A DNA stretch of 6,363 bases from JAETTH01 sp964455975 (lineage in GTDB: Bacteria > Bacillota > Clostridia > TANB77 > CAG-508), in assembly GCA_964455975.1 (NCBI GenBank), contig CAYVYP010000061.1:1-6363 (forward strand), written 5' to 3'. A program made the translations under genes and the position numbers. Positions within the stretch are counted from its first letter, which is position 1. Each line of letters begins with the position of its first letter. Positions 1-6,363 of the stretch are shown here, one piece after another. The notes under the pieces are model-generated. The model worked only from the letters and a program-made list of their open reading frames with translations. It had not been told where the DNA came from and did no database searches.

Positions 1-739
1 TTGCTTGTTCAAATAAATCTCTTACTCTTGAAGCACCAACACCAACAAACATTTCAACAAAGTCTGAACCACTTATTATAAAAAATGGAACTCCTGCTTC
101 TCCTGCTACTGCTTTTGCTAAAAGAGTTTTACCAGTACCTGGTTGACCTACAAGTAAAACACCTTTTGGTATTCTTGCTCCCATATCTGTAAACTTTTTA
201 GGATTTCTTAAAAATTCTACTATTTCTTCTAATTCTTCTTTTTCTTCATCTACACCTGCAACATCATCAAAAGTTATTCTTGTCTTGTCTGTAGTATTCA
301 TCATTCTTGCTTTACTTTTTCCAAATGACATTGTTTTGTTTCCACCTTGATTTGGGTTCATTAATAAAAACCAGAAAATCAAGAATATTATTATTATTCC
401 AAATGGGCTAAGTATTGATAATAGCACTATAAATATAGATTGATCTTTTTCTTTTAATACAATATTTCCAGTTTTAATTTGTTCTTGCATATAATTCATA
501 AAACTTTCCATATTTGGTATATTTACTTCTTTTTGAAACTTTTCATTTTTTAATGTTACTTTTGCTGAAACTCCACCTGCTTGTAATTCAACTGCTGTTA
601 CTTCTCCTGATTCAACTTTTGTAATTAATTCTGTATATGAAAGTTTTGAAGATGAGTTTTCTAATATTGTTGTTAAAAGTACAATAAATATAATTCCTAT
701 TATTAGCCACATCGCTAATGTTTTTAATCCGTTTTTCAA
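1..739 (-). CDS. ftsH: FtsH, membrane-bound ATP-dependent zinc metalloprotease (N-terminal 246 residues; 3' end outside window)
   Basis: FtsH is a hexameric AAA+ protease of the inner membrane that extracts and degrades misfolded membrane and regulatory proteins. Visible here are a first membrane segment (about residues 8-26), a short extracytoplasmic domain (about 27-100), a second membrane segment (about 102-126), the linker ending in FDDVAGVDE (157-165), the Walker A motif GQPGTGKT (198-205) and the pore-loop region [13 protein letters not shown] (231-243). Walker B, the second region of homology and the HExxH protease site lie beyond the window edge. The start is a TTG at 739: it has an AAAGGA ribosome binding site nine bases upstream, no ATG lies just upstream in frame, and it places the first membrane helix at the normal distance from the N-terminus. 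Walker A has Gln where most FtsH proteins have Pro (GPPGTGKT). It has its own promoter after tilS. In many Firmicutes hpt sits between tilS and ftsH, but it is absent here. Confidence 0.96.
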   Translation of the reverse strand, partial: MKNGLKTLAMWLIIGIIFIVLLTTILENSSSKLSYTELITKVESGEVTAVELQAGGVSAKVTLKNEKFQKEVNIPNMESFMNYMQEQIKTGNIVLKEKDQSIFIVLLSILSPFGIIIIFLIFWFLLMNPNQGGNKTMSFGKSKARMMNTTDKTRITFDDVAGVDEEKEELEEIVEFLRNPKKFTDMGARIPKGVLLVGQPGTGKTLLAKAVAGEAGVPFFIISGSDFVEMFVGVGASRVRDLFEQA

Positions 740-786
740 TTTTTTAATTCCTTTCTTTATTTGTAATGTTATACACTTTTTATTTA

Positions 787-810
787 GAATATAACATTTA
801 TGCTATATTC
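787..810. promoter_or_regulatory. Imperfect palindrome in the ftsH leader, possible operator
   Basis: A 24-bp near-palindrome reads GAATATA at one end and TATATTC at the other, with CAT/ATG matches inside. It sits just downstream of the predicted ftsH transcription start. The core ATATAACAT recurs at about 826-834, overlapping the -10 box, and TATAACATT recurs on the minus strand around 773-765. Three related copies around a promoter look like binding sites for a repressor or a similar regulator. I do not recognise the motif, it is not the CIRCE heat-shock operator, and in such AT-rich DNA chance similarity is possible. Confidence 0.35.
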
Positions 811-825
811 CTTTTATTTATTTGA

Positions 826-854
826 AATATAACATACAATTTTTTGTATTTCAA
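826..854 (-). promoter_or_regulatory. Sigma-A type promoter for ftsH
   Basis: The minus strand carries TTGAAA (854-849), a 17-base spacer, then TATATT (831-826) preceded by TG in the extended -10 position. Transcription would start near 819, giving a leader of about 80 bases before the TTG start of ftsH. The promoter lies in the 175-base gap (740-914) after tilS. That gap holds no other gene and no convincing terminator for tilS, so read-through from tilS is also possible. Confidence 0.7.
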
Positions 855-914
855 TAGTTTTTTCATTTCATTTTTATTACAAATCCGCTTATTTCAAAGC
901 TTTTCTTACGGAAC

Positions 915-1906
915 TTAAACTTTTGCTATTAAAAATATTTTCTTATTTTTTATTAAAATTTTAAAATTTTTATTTGGAGTAAGAAATTTATTTCCAATAT
1001 TGTTATCACATAATTTAACCATATCTTCTATATGTATTTTTTCAATATTATTAATAGTTCCAAAAAGTTCATTAATAGTATGTAACAAAATTTTCTTTTT
1101 TATAACATAGTCTTGTAAATTAAATTTTTTTAAATCTAATACTATTTGCCTTGGTATATCTTCTTCAATTAATATTTGTTTATATCCTTCTAATACCTTT
1201 TCCTCAAAATATTTTGAATCTTCTGTTGCTAAAATAGATAATCTGTTTATTCCCTCTAAAAAATTAGGATTATACTCTTTTTCTATATACGGAATTAATA
1301 AATTCCTTACTTTATTTCTTGTATATATATTTTCTTTATTTGTTTTATCATACCTTGGCTCTAGATTTTTCTCTATACAATATTTCTCAATTTCACTTCT
1401 TTTGCTTTCTATAAGTGGTCTAATATATATATTATCTCGTATAGGTTCTATTCCTTTTAATCCGTGAAACACTACTTCCTCTTATAATATTCATAAGTAC
1501 AGTTTCTACCTTATCATTTAAAGTATGTGCTGTTGCTATTTTATTTGCATTTACTTTTTTTAGAACTTCATTAAAAAAATTGTATCTTAAATTTCTTCCG
1601 AGCTTCTTCTGTTCCAATCTTATTTTCTTTTGCTAATTTTTCTACATCTTCTCTTATACTATAAAAAGGAATGTTATTCTTTTTACAATATTTTTCTACA
1701 TATTCTTCATCTGAAGTTGCTTCTTTTCTTATCATATGATTAATATGTGCAACGGCAATAGTTATATTTAGGCTATTTTTAAGTTCCATTAAAATGTCTA
1801 AAAGAGCCATTGAATCTGGCCCTCCTGAAACACCTATAACAATACTGTCTTTAGGCTCTATTAAATTATATTTTTTTATTGTTTCAATTACGTTTTTTTG
1901 TAACAA
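915..1906 (-). CDS. tilS: TilS, tRNA(Ile)-lysidine synthetase, split over three reading frames (two +1 shifts)
   Basis: TilS uses ATP to attach lysine to the wobble cytidine of tRNA-Ile(CAU), so that it reads AUA as isoleucine. Three consecutive segments belong to one protein. Residues 1-102 (1906-1601) have the PP-loop SGGPDS (27-32). Residues 103-147 (1599-1465) have the active-site stretch with H, D and ET in AHTLNDKVETVL. Residues 148-329 (1463-915) begin GLKGIEPI. Skipping one C at 1600 and one at 1464 (minus-strand bases) joins them into EEAGRNLRY and SSVSGLKG, both typical of the family. No other damage is visible. Without the skips, stops occur 9 and 10 codons after each site. At 329 residues it resembles short TilS forms that lack the C-terminal tRNA-binding domain. 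The start is TTG at 1906, two bases after the dnaB stop, with GAGAGGG six bases upstream inside the end of dnaB. It could be a pseudogene, but the position of both breaks at CGG codons argues for programmed frameshifting. Confidence 0.85.
1462..1464 (-). other. Frameshift site 2 in tilS: in-frame CGG, +1 shift to GGA
   Basis: In the incoming frame the codons are TCA then CGG. The family-like frame resumes at GGA if the C at 1464 is skipped (TCA-C-GGA), giving SSVSGLKG. Staying in frame adds ten codons (CGG first) and then meets TAA. A purine-rich AGAGGAAG lies 11 bases upstream and could act as a stimulator like the Shine-Dalgarno element of prfB, although the spacing is longer than in prfB. 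Confidence 0.7.
1598..1600 (-). other. Frameshift site 1 in tilS: in-frame CGG, +1 shift to GGA
   Basis: In the incoming frame the codons are GCT then CGG. The conserved frame resumes at GGA if the C at 1600 is skipped (GCT-C-GGA), giving EEAGRNLRY. Staying in frame gives nine more codons and then TAA. The tetramer C-GGA is identical to that at site 2, while the preceding codon differs (GCT here, TCA there). That pattern suggests the A-site codon, not P-site slippage, drives the event. Confidence 0.72.
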
Positions 1907-1908
1907 AT

Positions 1909-3243
1909 TTATCCCTCTCTATATCTATCTATGTTTGCAAATTTTGTATAATTTCCAAGCCATAACAATTCTGTTGTTCCAACTGAGCCTGATCTATGTT
2001 TTGCTATTATAATTTCTGCAATATTTTTCTTTTCACTTTCTGGATTATAATAATCATCTCTATATAAAAACATTACTATATCAGCATCTTGTTCTATTGC
2101 TCCAGATTCATGAAGATCTGATAACATTGGTCTATGGTCTGGTCTTTGTTCTGGTGCTCTTGATAGCTGTGATAATGCTATTACTGGTACATTTATTTCT
2201 TTTGCAAGAATTTTTAAAGATCTACTTATTTCAGAGATTTCTTGTTCACGGCTACCTGCCCTTTTATTACTACCAGCTATTAATTGTAAGTAATCTACAA
2301 CAACTAATCCTATATTTTTTTCTAATTTTAGTTTTCTACATTTAGCTCTTATTTCCATTATAGAAATACCTGGAGTATCATCAATATATATTGGTGCTTC
2401 TGATAAAATTCCTGAAGTTGCTGCAAGTTTTGTCCAGTCTTCATCTTCCATATTACCAGTTCTTAATTTATTAGAATCCACCATAGCTTCACTGCATAAA
2501 ATTCTATTTCCCATTTGTTCTTTAGACATTTCTAAGCTAAATACAACAACTGGAACATTTGCTTTTACTGCTGCATATGAAGCAATATTTAATGCAAAAG
2601 CAGATTTTCCCATAGCAGGTCTTGCTGCTACTAATATTAAATCAGAATTATGAAGTCCTGCTGTTTTATAATCTAAATCTGCAAATCCTGTAGGAACACC
2701 TGTTATATGTTTTTTTTGATTATATAATTCTTCTAATTGTGTAAATGATTCTACTAAAATATCTTTAATTGATGTATAGCCTGATTTATTTCTACTTTGC
2801 ATAACATCAAAAATCTTTTTTTCAGCAGAATCTATGATATCTTCAACATCTTGCATTGGGTCATAACCCAAGCTTATAATTTCATTACCAGTTTTTATAA
2901 GATTACGAAGTGCTGATTTTTCTTCTACTATTTTTATATACTTTTCAACATTTGCTGTAGTAGGTACTATTCCTGGAAGTTCTGCCAAATACTCTAAACC
3001 TCCAACAGCTTCTAGTTTTCCCATAGAAGTAAGCTCTGATTTTAATGTAATTATATCTATTGGCTCAGATTTACTATATAGATTAATAATTGCACTATAA
3101 ATAGCCTTATTGTCTTCTCTATAAAAATCATTCTCTTTTAGCACTTCTATAGCAGCAGAAACAGCATCTTTATCTGTAAGCATACTTCCAATTACAGCCT
3201 GTTCAGCTTCTATATCGTGTGGTGGCACTTTACTTAATTCCAT
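1909..3243 (-). CDS. dnaB: Replicative DNA helicase DnaB (DnaC in Bacillus naming)
   Basis: This is the hexameric 5'-to-3' helicase that unwinds DNA at the replication fork and recruits primase. The 444-residue length is normal. An N-terminal DnaB domain begins VPPHDIEAEQAV, followed by a linker helix and a RecA-like ATPase domain with Walker A ARPAMGKS (207-214), Walker B VVVDYLQL (314-321), SQLSR (358-362), the arginine-finger region KHRSG (415-419) and the usual C-terminus NYTKFANIDRYREG. The usual LRESG motif reads LHESG, with His at 378. I chose ATG 3243 because it matches family starts and has AGAGGAA seven bases upstream. A GTG at 3312 in the same frame would add 23 residues encoded by the inserted palindromic element and is rejected. 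rplI lies upstream beyond that element. tilS follows two bases downstream, so the two are probably co-transcribed and perhaps translationally coupled. Confidence 0.97.
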   Translation of the reverse strand: MELSKVPPHDIEAEQAVIGSMLTDKDAVSAAIEVLKENDFYREDNKAIYSAIINLYSKSEPIDIITLKSELTSMGKLEAVGGLEYLAELPGIVPTTANVEKYIKIVEEKSALRNLIKTGNEIISLGYDPMQDVEDIIDSAEKKIFDVMQSRNKSGYTSIKDILVESFTQLEELYNQKKHITGVPTGFADLDYKTAGLHNSDLILVAARPAMGKSAFALNIASYAAVKANVPVVVFSLEMSKEQMGNRILCSEAMVDSNKLRTGNMEDEDWTKLAATSGILSEAPIYIDDTPGISIMEIRAKCRKLKLEKNIGLVVVDYLQLIAGSNKRAGSREQEISEISRSLKILAKEINVPVIALSQLSRAPEQRPDHRPMLSDLHESGAIEQDADIVMFLYRDDYYNPESEKKNIAEIIIAKHRSGSVGTTELLWLGNYTKFANIDRYREG

Positions 3244-3262
3244 AACAATCTTCCTCTCAAGT

Positions 3263-3293
3263 GACCAATTGGGGACGTTTCTCAATTGGACAT
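3263..3293 (+). repeat. Left 31-bp inverted repeat arm
   Basis: It starts GACCAATTGGGGACG and ends CAATTGGACAT. It is the exact reverse complement of 3366-3396, and the match breaks on both sides. In the dnaB transcript this arm lies just upstream of the ribosome binding site. Confidence 0.9.
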
Positions 3294-3320
3294 TTTGTCC
3301 ACTATGGGACACATCTCAAA

Positions 3321-3349
3321 ATCATATTTTTAAAAACGCTATATATCAA
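3321..3349 (-). promoter_or_regulatory. Promoter-like sequence inside the element, directed at dnaB
   Basis: The minus strand has TTGATA (3349-3344), a spacer of exactly 17 bases, then TATGAT (3326-3321). Transcription would start near 3314 and give a leader of about 70 bases for dnaB. This leader contains only one arm of the inverted repeat, so the long stem would not form in it, whereas it would form in read-through RNA from rplI. Function is inferred from the match to consensus only. Confidence 0.55.
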
Positions 3350-3365
3350 CACTTTCAGCGTGCAT

Positions 3366-3396
3366 ATGTCCAATTGAGAAACGTCCCCAATTGGTC
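3366..3396 (-). repeat. Right 31-bp inverted repeat arm
   Basis: It is the exact reverse complement of 3263-3293. Its outer end at 3396 is the first base after the rplI TAA stop (3399-3397 on the minus strand). In a transcript reading from rplI into dnaB the two arms could pair into a 31-bp stem, a possible RNase III target, but no U-tract follows as in an intrinsic terminator. Confidence 0.9.
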
Positions 3397-3837
3397 TTAG
3401 ATAACTGCTAATTTTAATTTTCCTATTATTCCTTCATATAAACGAATGTCTATGTCAAAATTCCCTAATACTTTTATTGTTTCTTTTAAATTTATTTTCT
3501 TTTTGTCTATATCTAGCTTATATTGTGATTTTAAATTTTCTGAAATTTCTTTTGCTGTTACTCCTCCAAATATTTTTCCATTTTCTCCTGCTTTTACTTC
3601 TATTTTTAATGTTATATTTTCTAATTCTTTTTTTATTCTTTTTGCTTCTTTCTGTTCTAATTCTTTTTTATGGTTTTCAGAAGATTTTTTTCCGTTTAGT
3701 TTACTCATATTTTCTGCATTTGCTTCTACTGCTAATTTTCTAGGTAATAAATAATTTCTTGCATATCCATCTTGTGCATTTAATATTTCATCTTTTTTAC
3801 CTACACCCTTTATATTGTCTAATAAAATTACTTTCAT
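3397..3837 (-). CDS. rplI: 50S ribosomal protein bL9
   Basis: bL9 binds 23S rRNA near the base of the L1 stalk and helps maintain reading frame during translation. The 146-residue protein has the N-terminal RNA-binding domain (MKVILL, then GYARNYLLPRKLA at about 24-36), the long charged connecting helix rich in Lys and Glu (about 42-75) and the C-terminal domain with GKIFGGVTAKEI. The start is ATG 3837, with AAGGAGG five bases upstream; an ATG seven codons earlier in the same frame would bury that site in the gene and is rejected. It lies 48 bases after gdpP with no terminator between, so the two form one transcript, a common Firmicutes order. The stop codon is immediately followed by the palindromic element. 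bL9 loss is known to raise frameshifting in bacteria, which is of interest beside the broken tilS frame, but this copy looks intact. Confidence 0.97.
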   Translation of the reverse strand: MKVILLDNIKGVGKKDEILNAQDGYARNYLLPRKLAVEANAENMSKLNGKKSSENHKKELEQKEAKRIKKELENITLKIEVKAGENGKIFGGVTAKEISENLKSQYKLDIDKKKINLKETIKVLGNFDIDIRLYEGIIGKLKLAVI

Positions 3838-3885
3838 TTTTTCCTCCTTAAAATCCATTAGCCCCTTTAATTTACTATTTATACT

Positions 3886-5904
3886 TTAACCACTTATTTC
3901 AGTGAAATATTCATTAATTCTATTTATTAATTCTTGTTTTGTTTCTTCTATTGTCATTCCATCAACTTGTGCTCCTGCTAAAGTGATATGTCCGCCTCCG
4001 CCTAATTTTTCTAGTATAATTTGGACATTTATATCTCCTATTGATCTTCCACTTATACAAACTTTTTCTCCTAATTTTCCTATTACAAATGATGCTGTTA
4101 TGTCTGCTATTGTTAATAATTCATCTGCTGCTTTTGCACAAATTACATTTGCGTTTTTATCTTCTTCTTCATAAATTGATATTCCTATTGTGTCATTAAC
4201 TATTTGCGCTTTATTCACTATTTCAGATATTTTGTTATATGTTTCTAAATCACTTTGAAACCATTTTTTTACTTTTATTATATCCACTCCACATTTACGT
4301 AAATATGCTGCAGCCTCAAATGTTCTAACTCCTGTTTTGAATGTGAAGTTTTTTGTATCTACCATTATTCCTGCATACAAACTTTCTGCTTCTAATTCAG
4401 TTAATTCTACATCTGTAACTGAATATTGTAATAATTCAGTAACAAGTTCAGATGCTGATGAAGCATATACTTCATGAAATGTAAGTGTTGCATTTTCTAT
4501 ATAATCTGCTGACCTTCTATGATGATCTATTACTACTATTTTATTTGTTTCTTCTAATAATTCTGGTACTTCTACATATGTTTTCTTATGAGTATCTACT
4601 ATTACTAATAAAGTTTCTGGTGTTATTTTTGACATTGCTTCTGCTTTGTCTATTAGAACATCTTTATATTCTTTATCTTTTTTAGTTGATTCAATAAAAT
4701 TATCTAATGAAATTCCTGTTGTTGCATTTACTATATGAGTTTCTTTATTTAGTGTTTTAGCTAATCTGTATATTCCCATGCTTGCTCCCATGGAATCTAT
4801 ATCTCCATTTGTATGTCCCATTATCATTACATTTTTAGCTTCAACCATAAGTTCTTCTAATGCATGTGCAACTATTCTAGCCTTTACTTTTGTTCTTTTT
4901 TCAACTTCTTGTGCTCTTCCACCAAAAAATTGATATTTTCCATTATCTCTAACTACTGCTTGATCTCCACCTCTACCAAGAACAATGTCCATTCCTGCTA
5001 AAGCTGTTTTGTATTTTTCGTAATTAGATTCTCCTTCAGTAGTAATTGCTATACTTAATGTAGCTTGAAGTCTTTCTGGTAATTTAATTTCTTTTATAGT
5101 ATCTAATACATTAAATTTTTCTTCTTCAATTAAACTTAGATATTTTTTGTCAAATATATATACAAAACTATCTCTATCTGATTTTATAATTAAGCCTTTT
5201 GTATCTATAGCCCAATCATATATAGCTTTTTCCATTTTTGCTGTTATTATTGGCTTTTCTTCTGCTCCAACTCTTTGCATCATTTCATCATAATTATCTA
5301 CCATAATTATTCCGATACAATTTTGACTATCATTATATTTTTCTAATAATTCTTTATTTTTGCTGTTATCTACAAAATATAGCACTAACATATATTCTGT
5401 TTGTTTCTTTTTATCATTTTGTTTATTTTTTACATATTCACCTAATATTGTGTATTCTTTTTCTCCAATTAATAATTCTTTTCCTATTTTTATTTTTTCT
5501 TGTGAATTTTTTTCTATTTCTATTTTTATTTCTTGTACTATATTATTTAAGTAAGATAAAATATCTATATTTGCAAATTCTTCTATAAATTTTGAACTTT
5601 TCCATACTATTTTTCCATCAGTTTCCACAATAACAAGTGGAAAAGGCGAATTTATTAACGTACTTTTAGCTGCTGTATCGGCAGTAAAAGTAAGTTGTTT
5701 TATATGTTCTGATATTTCTTCATTTTTCTTTGTGTTTGTCCAATATGTGTATGCTAATATTAATAAATATGCAATAACAAGTGGAAGAATGAATTCTTTA
5801 TTGTATATACAAAGACCTATCATCAATGCTAAAATTATTACTAAATATATTTTTGTTTTAGATACAAAACTATCTAGGATATTCTTTTTATTATTTTTTT
5901 GCAT
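3886..5904 (-). CDS. gdpP: Cyclic-di-AMP phosphodiesterase GdpP (YybT family, DHH/DHHA1)
   Basis: GdpP is a membrane-anchored enzyme that hydrolyses c-di-AMP to pApA and so controls osmotic balance and cell-wall stress responses. The 672-residue length fits the family. In order it has two membrane helices (about 18-34 and 37-54), a PAS-like domain (about 80-180), a degenerate GGDEF domain ending in LGRGGDQAVV (309-318), a DHH phosphoesterase domain and DHHA1. The metal-binding residues are present: H364, D368 and D370 in GHTNGDID, D436 in VDTH, DHH at 460-462 and D516 in MVDT. GGGGH (635-639) marks DHHA1. The first motif has Gly where many relatives have Pro (PDxD). The start is ATG 5904, with AAGGAG six bases upstream; an earlier TTG at 5961 lies in the promoter -35 box and cannot be the start. 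It heads the gdpP-rplI transcript. Confidence 0.95.
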   Translation of the reverse strand: MQKNNKKNILDSFVSKTKIYLVIILALMIGLCIYNKEFILPLVIAYLLILAYTYWTNTKKNEEISEHIKQLTFTADTAAKSTLINSPFPLVIVETDGKIVWKSSKFIEEFANIDILSYLNNIVQEIKIEIEKNSQEKIKIGKELLIGEKEYTILGEYVKNKQNDKKKQTEYMLVLYFVDNSKNKELLEKYNDSQNCIGIIMVDNYDEMMQRVGAEEKPIITAKMEKAIYDWAIDTKGLIIKSDRDSFVYIFDKKYLSLIEEEKFNVLDTIKEIKLPERLQATLSIAITTEGESNYEKYKTALAGMDIVLGRGGDQAVVRDNGKYQFFGGRAQEVEKRTKVKARIVAHALEELMVEAKNVMIMGHTNGDIDSMGASMGIYRLAKTLNKETHIVNATTGISLDNFIESTKKDKEYKDVLIDKAEAMSKITPETLLVIVDTHKKTYVEVPELLEETNKIVVIDHHRRSADYIENATLTFHEVYASSASELVTELLQYSVTDVELTELEAESLYAGIMVDTKNFTFKTGVRTFEAAAYLRKCGVDIIKVKKWFQSDLETYNKISEIVNKAQIVNDTIGISIYEEEDKNANVICAKAADELLTIADITASFVIGKLGEKVCISGRSIGDINVQIILEKLGGGGHITLAGAQVDGMTIEETKQELINRINEYFTEISG

Positions 5905-5932
5905 AAAACGCTCCTTATCTATAATCCTATAT

Positions 5933-5961
5933 ATTTTACTCTTTTTAAGCTTTTTTGTCAA
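5933..5961 (-). promoter_or_regulatory. Consensus sigma-A promoter for gdpP-rplI
   Basis: The minus strand has a perfect TTGACA (5961-5956), a 17-base spacer and TAAAAT (5938-5933). Transcription would begin near 5926, leaving a leader of about 22 bases with the AAGGAG site. A perfect short inverted repeat, AAGTTT-TG-AAACTT (5973-5960), overlaps the -35 box and could be an operator, but it may be chance in AT-rich DNA. Confidence 0.85.
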
Positions 5962-5977
5962 GTTTCAAAACTTAAGT

Positions 5978-6006
5978 AAAAGCCCTAGAAATATTACTTC
6001 TAGGGC
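5978..6006 (-). terminator. Intrinsic terminator after rpoC
   Basis: The stem GCCCTAGAA / TTCTAGGGC (nine perfect pairs, 6006-5998 with 5990-5982) closes a seven-base loop and is followed on the minus strand by TTTT and a T-rich stretch. It begins nine bases after the rpoC stop codon. It ends the RNA polymerase operon and insulates it from the gdpP promoter. Confidence 0.88.
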
Positions 6007-6015
6007 CTTGTTTTA

Positions 6016-6363
<348 letters not shown>

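Larger units (their letters stand above)
3263..3396. mobile_element. Palindromic MITE/REPIN-like element between rplI and dnaB
   Basis: This is a 134-bp element bounded by 31-bp perfect inverted repeats with a 72-bp centre. The arms begin GACCAATTGGGGACG and contain CAATTG twice, so each arm is itself partly self-complementary, as in REP sequences moved by Y1 (IS200-like, TnpA-REP) transposases. The centre adds small hairpins built on GTCC/GGAC (for example TGTCC at 3296-3300 with GGACA at 3307-3311). One end abuts the rplI stop codon exactly. It encodes no protein. Its GC-richer arms contrast with the surrounding DNA. No target duplication is obvious. Assignment to a Y1-mobilised family is inference; the inverted structure is seen directly. 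Confidence 0.7.

Noticed and set aside
783..800. Tiny leader ORF (five codons, ATG at 800) in the ftsH leader
   Set aside because: It has an AAAAGGA about 11 bases upstream, but the ORF is too short to support, and its DNA is better explained by the palindrome.
1432..1617. Separate small gene for the middle segment of tilS
   Set aside because: Its sequence is the conserved active-site part of TilS and its apparent start lies upstream of the frame change, so it is a fragment of one gene.
3244..3312. 23-residue N-terminal extension of DnaB from a GTG at 3312
   Set aside because: It is translated from the inverted-repeat element and has no family counterpart. ATG 3243 has its own ribosome binding site.
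3263..3396. CRISPR array or intrinsic terminator
   Set aside because: There are only two copies, inverted and not direct, with no spacers; no T-run follows the stem on either strand.
3446..3754. Plus-strand ORFs opposite rplI, and similar ones opposite dnaB, gdpP and tilS
   Set aside because: They are low-complexity Phe/Leu/Ser-rich translations of the antisense of AT-rich genes, with no recognisable domains and no convincing start signals.
3838..3858. Seven-residue extension of bL9 from an ATG at 3858
   Set aside because: It contains the AAGGAGG site of the true start, and bL9 proteins begin at MKVILL.
5905..5961. N-terminal extension of GdpP from a TTG at 5961
   Set aside because: The TTG is the first half of the TTGACA -35 box. 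The ATG at 5904 has a strong ribosome binding site and fits the family N-terminus.

Overview
The window is very AT-rich, and every gene I can support lies on the minus strand. The gene set (rpoC end, c-di-AMP phosphodiesterase gdpP, rplI, replicative helicase dnaB, tilS, ftsH start), the AAGGAGG-type ribosome binding sites and the TTG starts point to a low-GC Firmicute. It is most likely an uncultured clostridial lineage. I cannot name the genus.

Layout in the direction of transcription (high to low coordinates): the last 115 codons of rpoC (6363-6016) are followed at once by an intrinsic terminator (6006-5978). A clean sigma-A promoter (5961-5933) then starts a new unit with gdpP (5904-3886) and rplI (3837-3397). 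A 134-bp palindromic element with 31-bp perfect inverted ends (3396-3263) begins on the first base after the rplI stop and separates rplI from dnaB. It carries a promoter-like sequence pointing at dnaB. dnaB (3243-1909) and tilS (1906-915) are two bases apart and should be co-transcribed. A gene-free stretch (914-740) holds a strong promoter and a palindrome ahead of ftsH, which runs off the window.

The most striking feature is tilS. Its reading frame is broken twice, and each break is repaired by skipping exactly one base, a C in front of a GGA glycine codon. At each break the zero-frame codon is CGG. These are the only two in-frame CGG codons I find in the coding sequence of the window, roughly 1,950 codons by my hand scan. 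The restored protein (329 residues) is conserved-looking throughout and should be essential, since TilS makes the lysidine needed to read AUA codons, which are common here. I infer that CGG has no efficient tRNA in this organism and that ribosomes bypass it by +1 frameshifting to GGA. The alternatives are a decaying gene, assembly error, or a second tilS elsewhere.

The other genes are housekeeping: transcription (rpoC), c-di-AMP turnover (gdpP), ribosome (rplI), replication (dnaB), tRNA modification (tilS) and membrane proteolysis (ftsH). The gdpP-rplI-dnaB order is a common Firmicutes arrangement.
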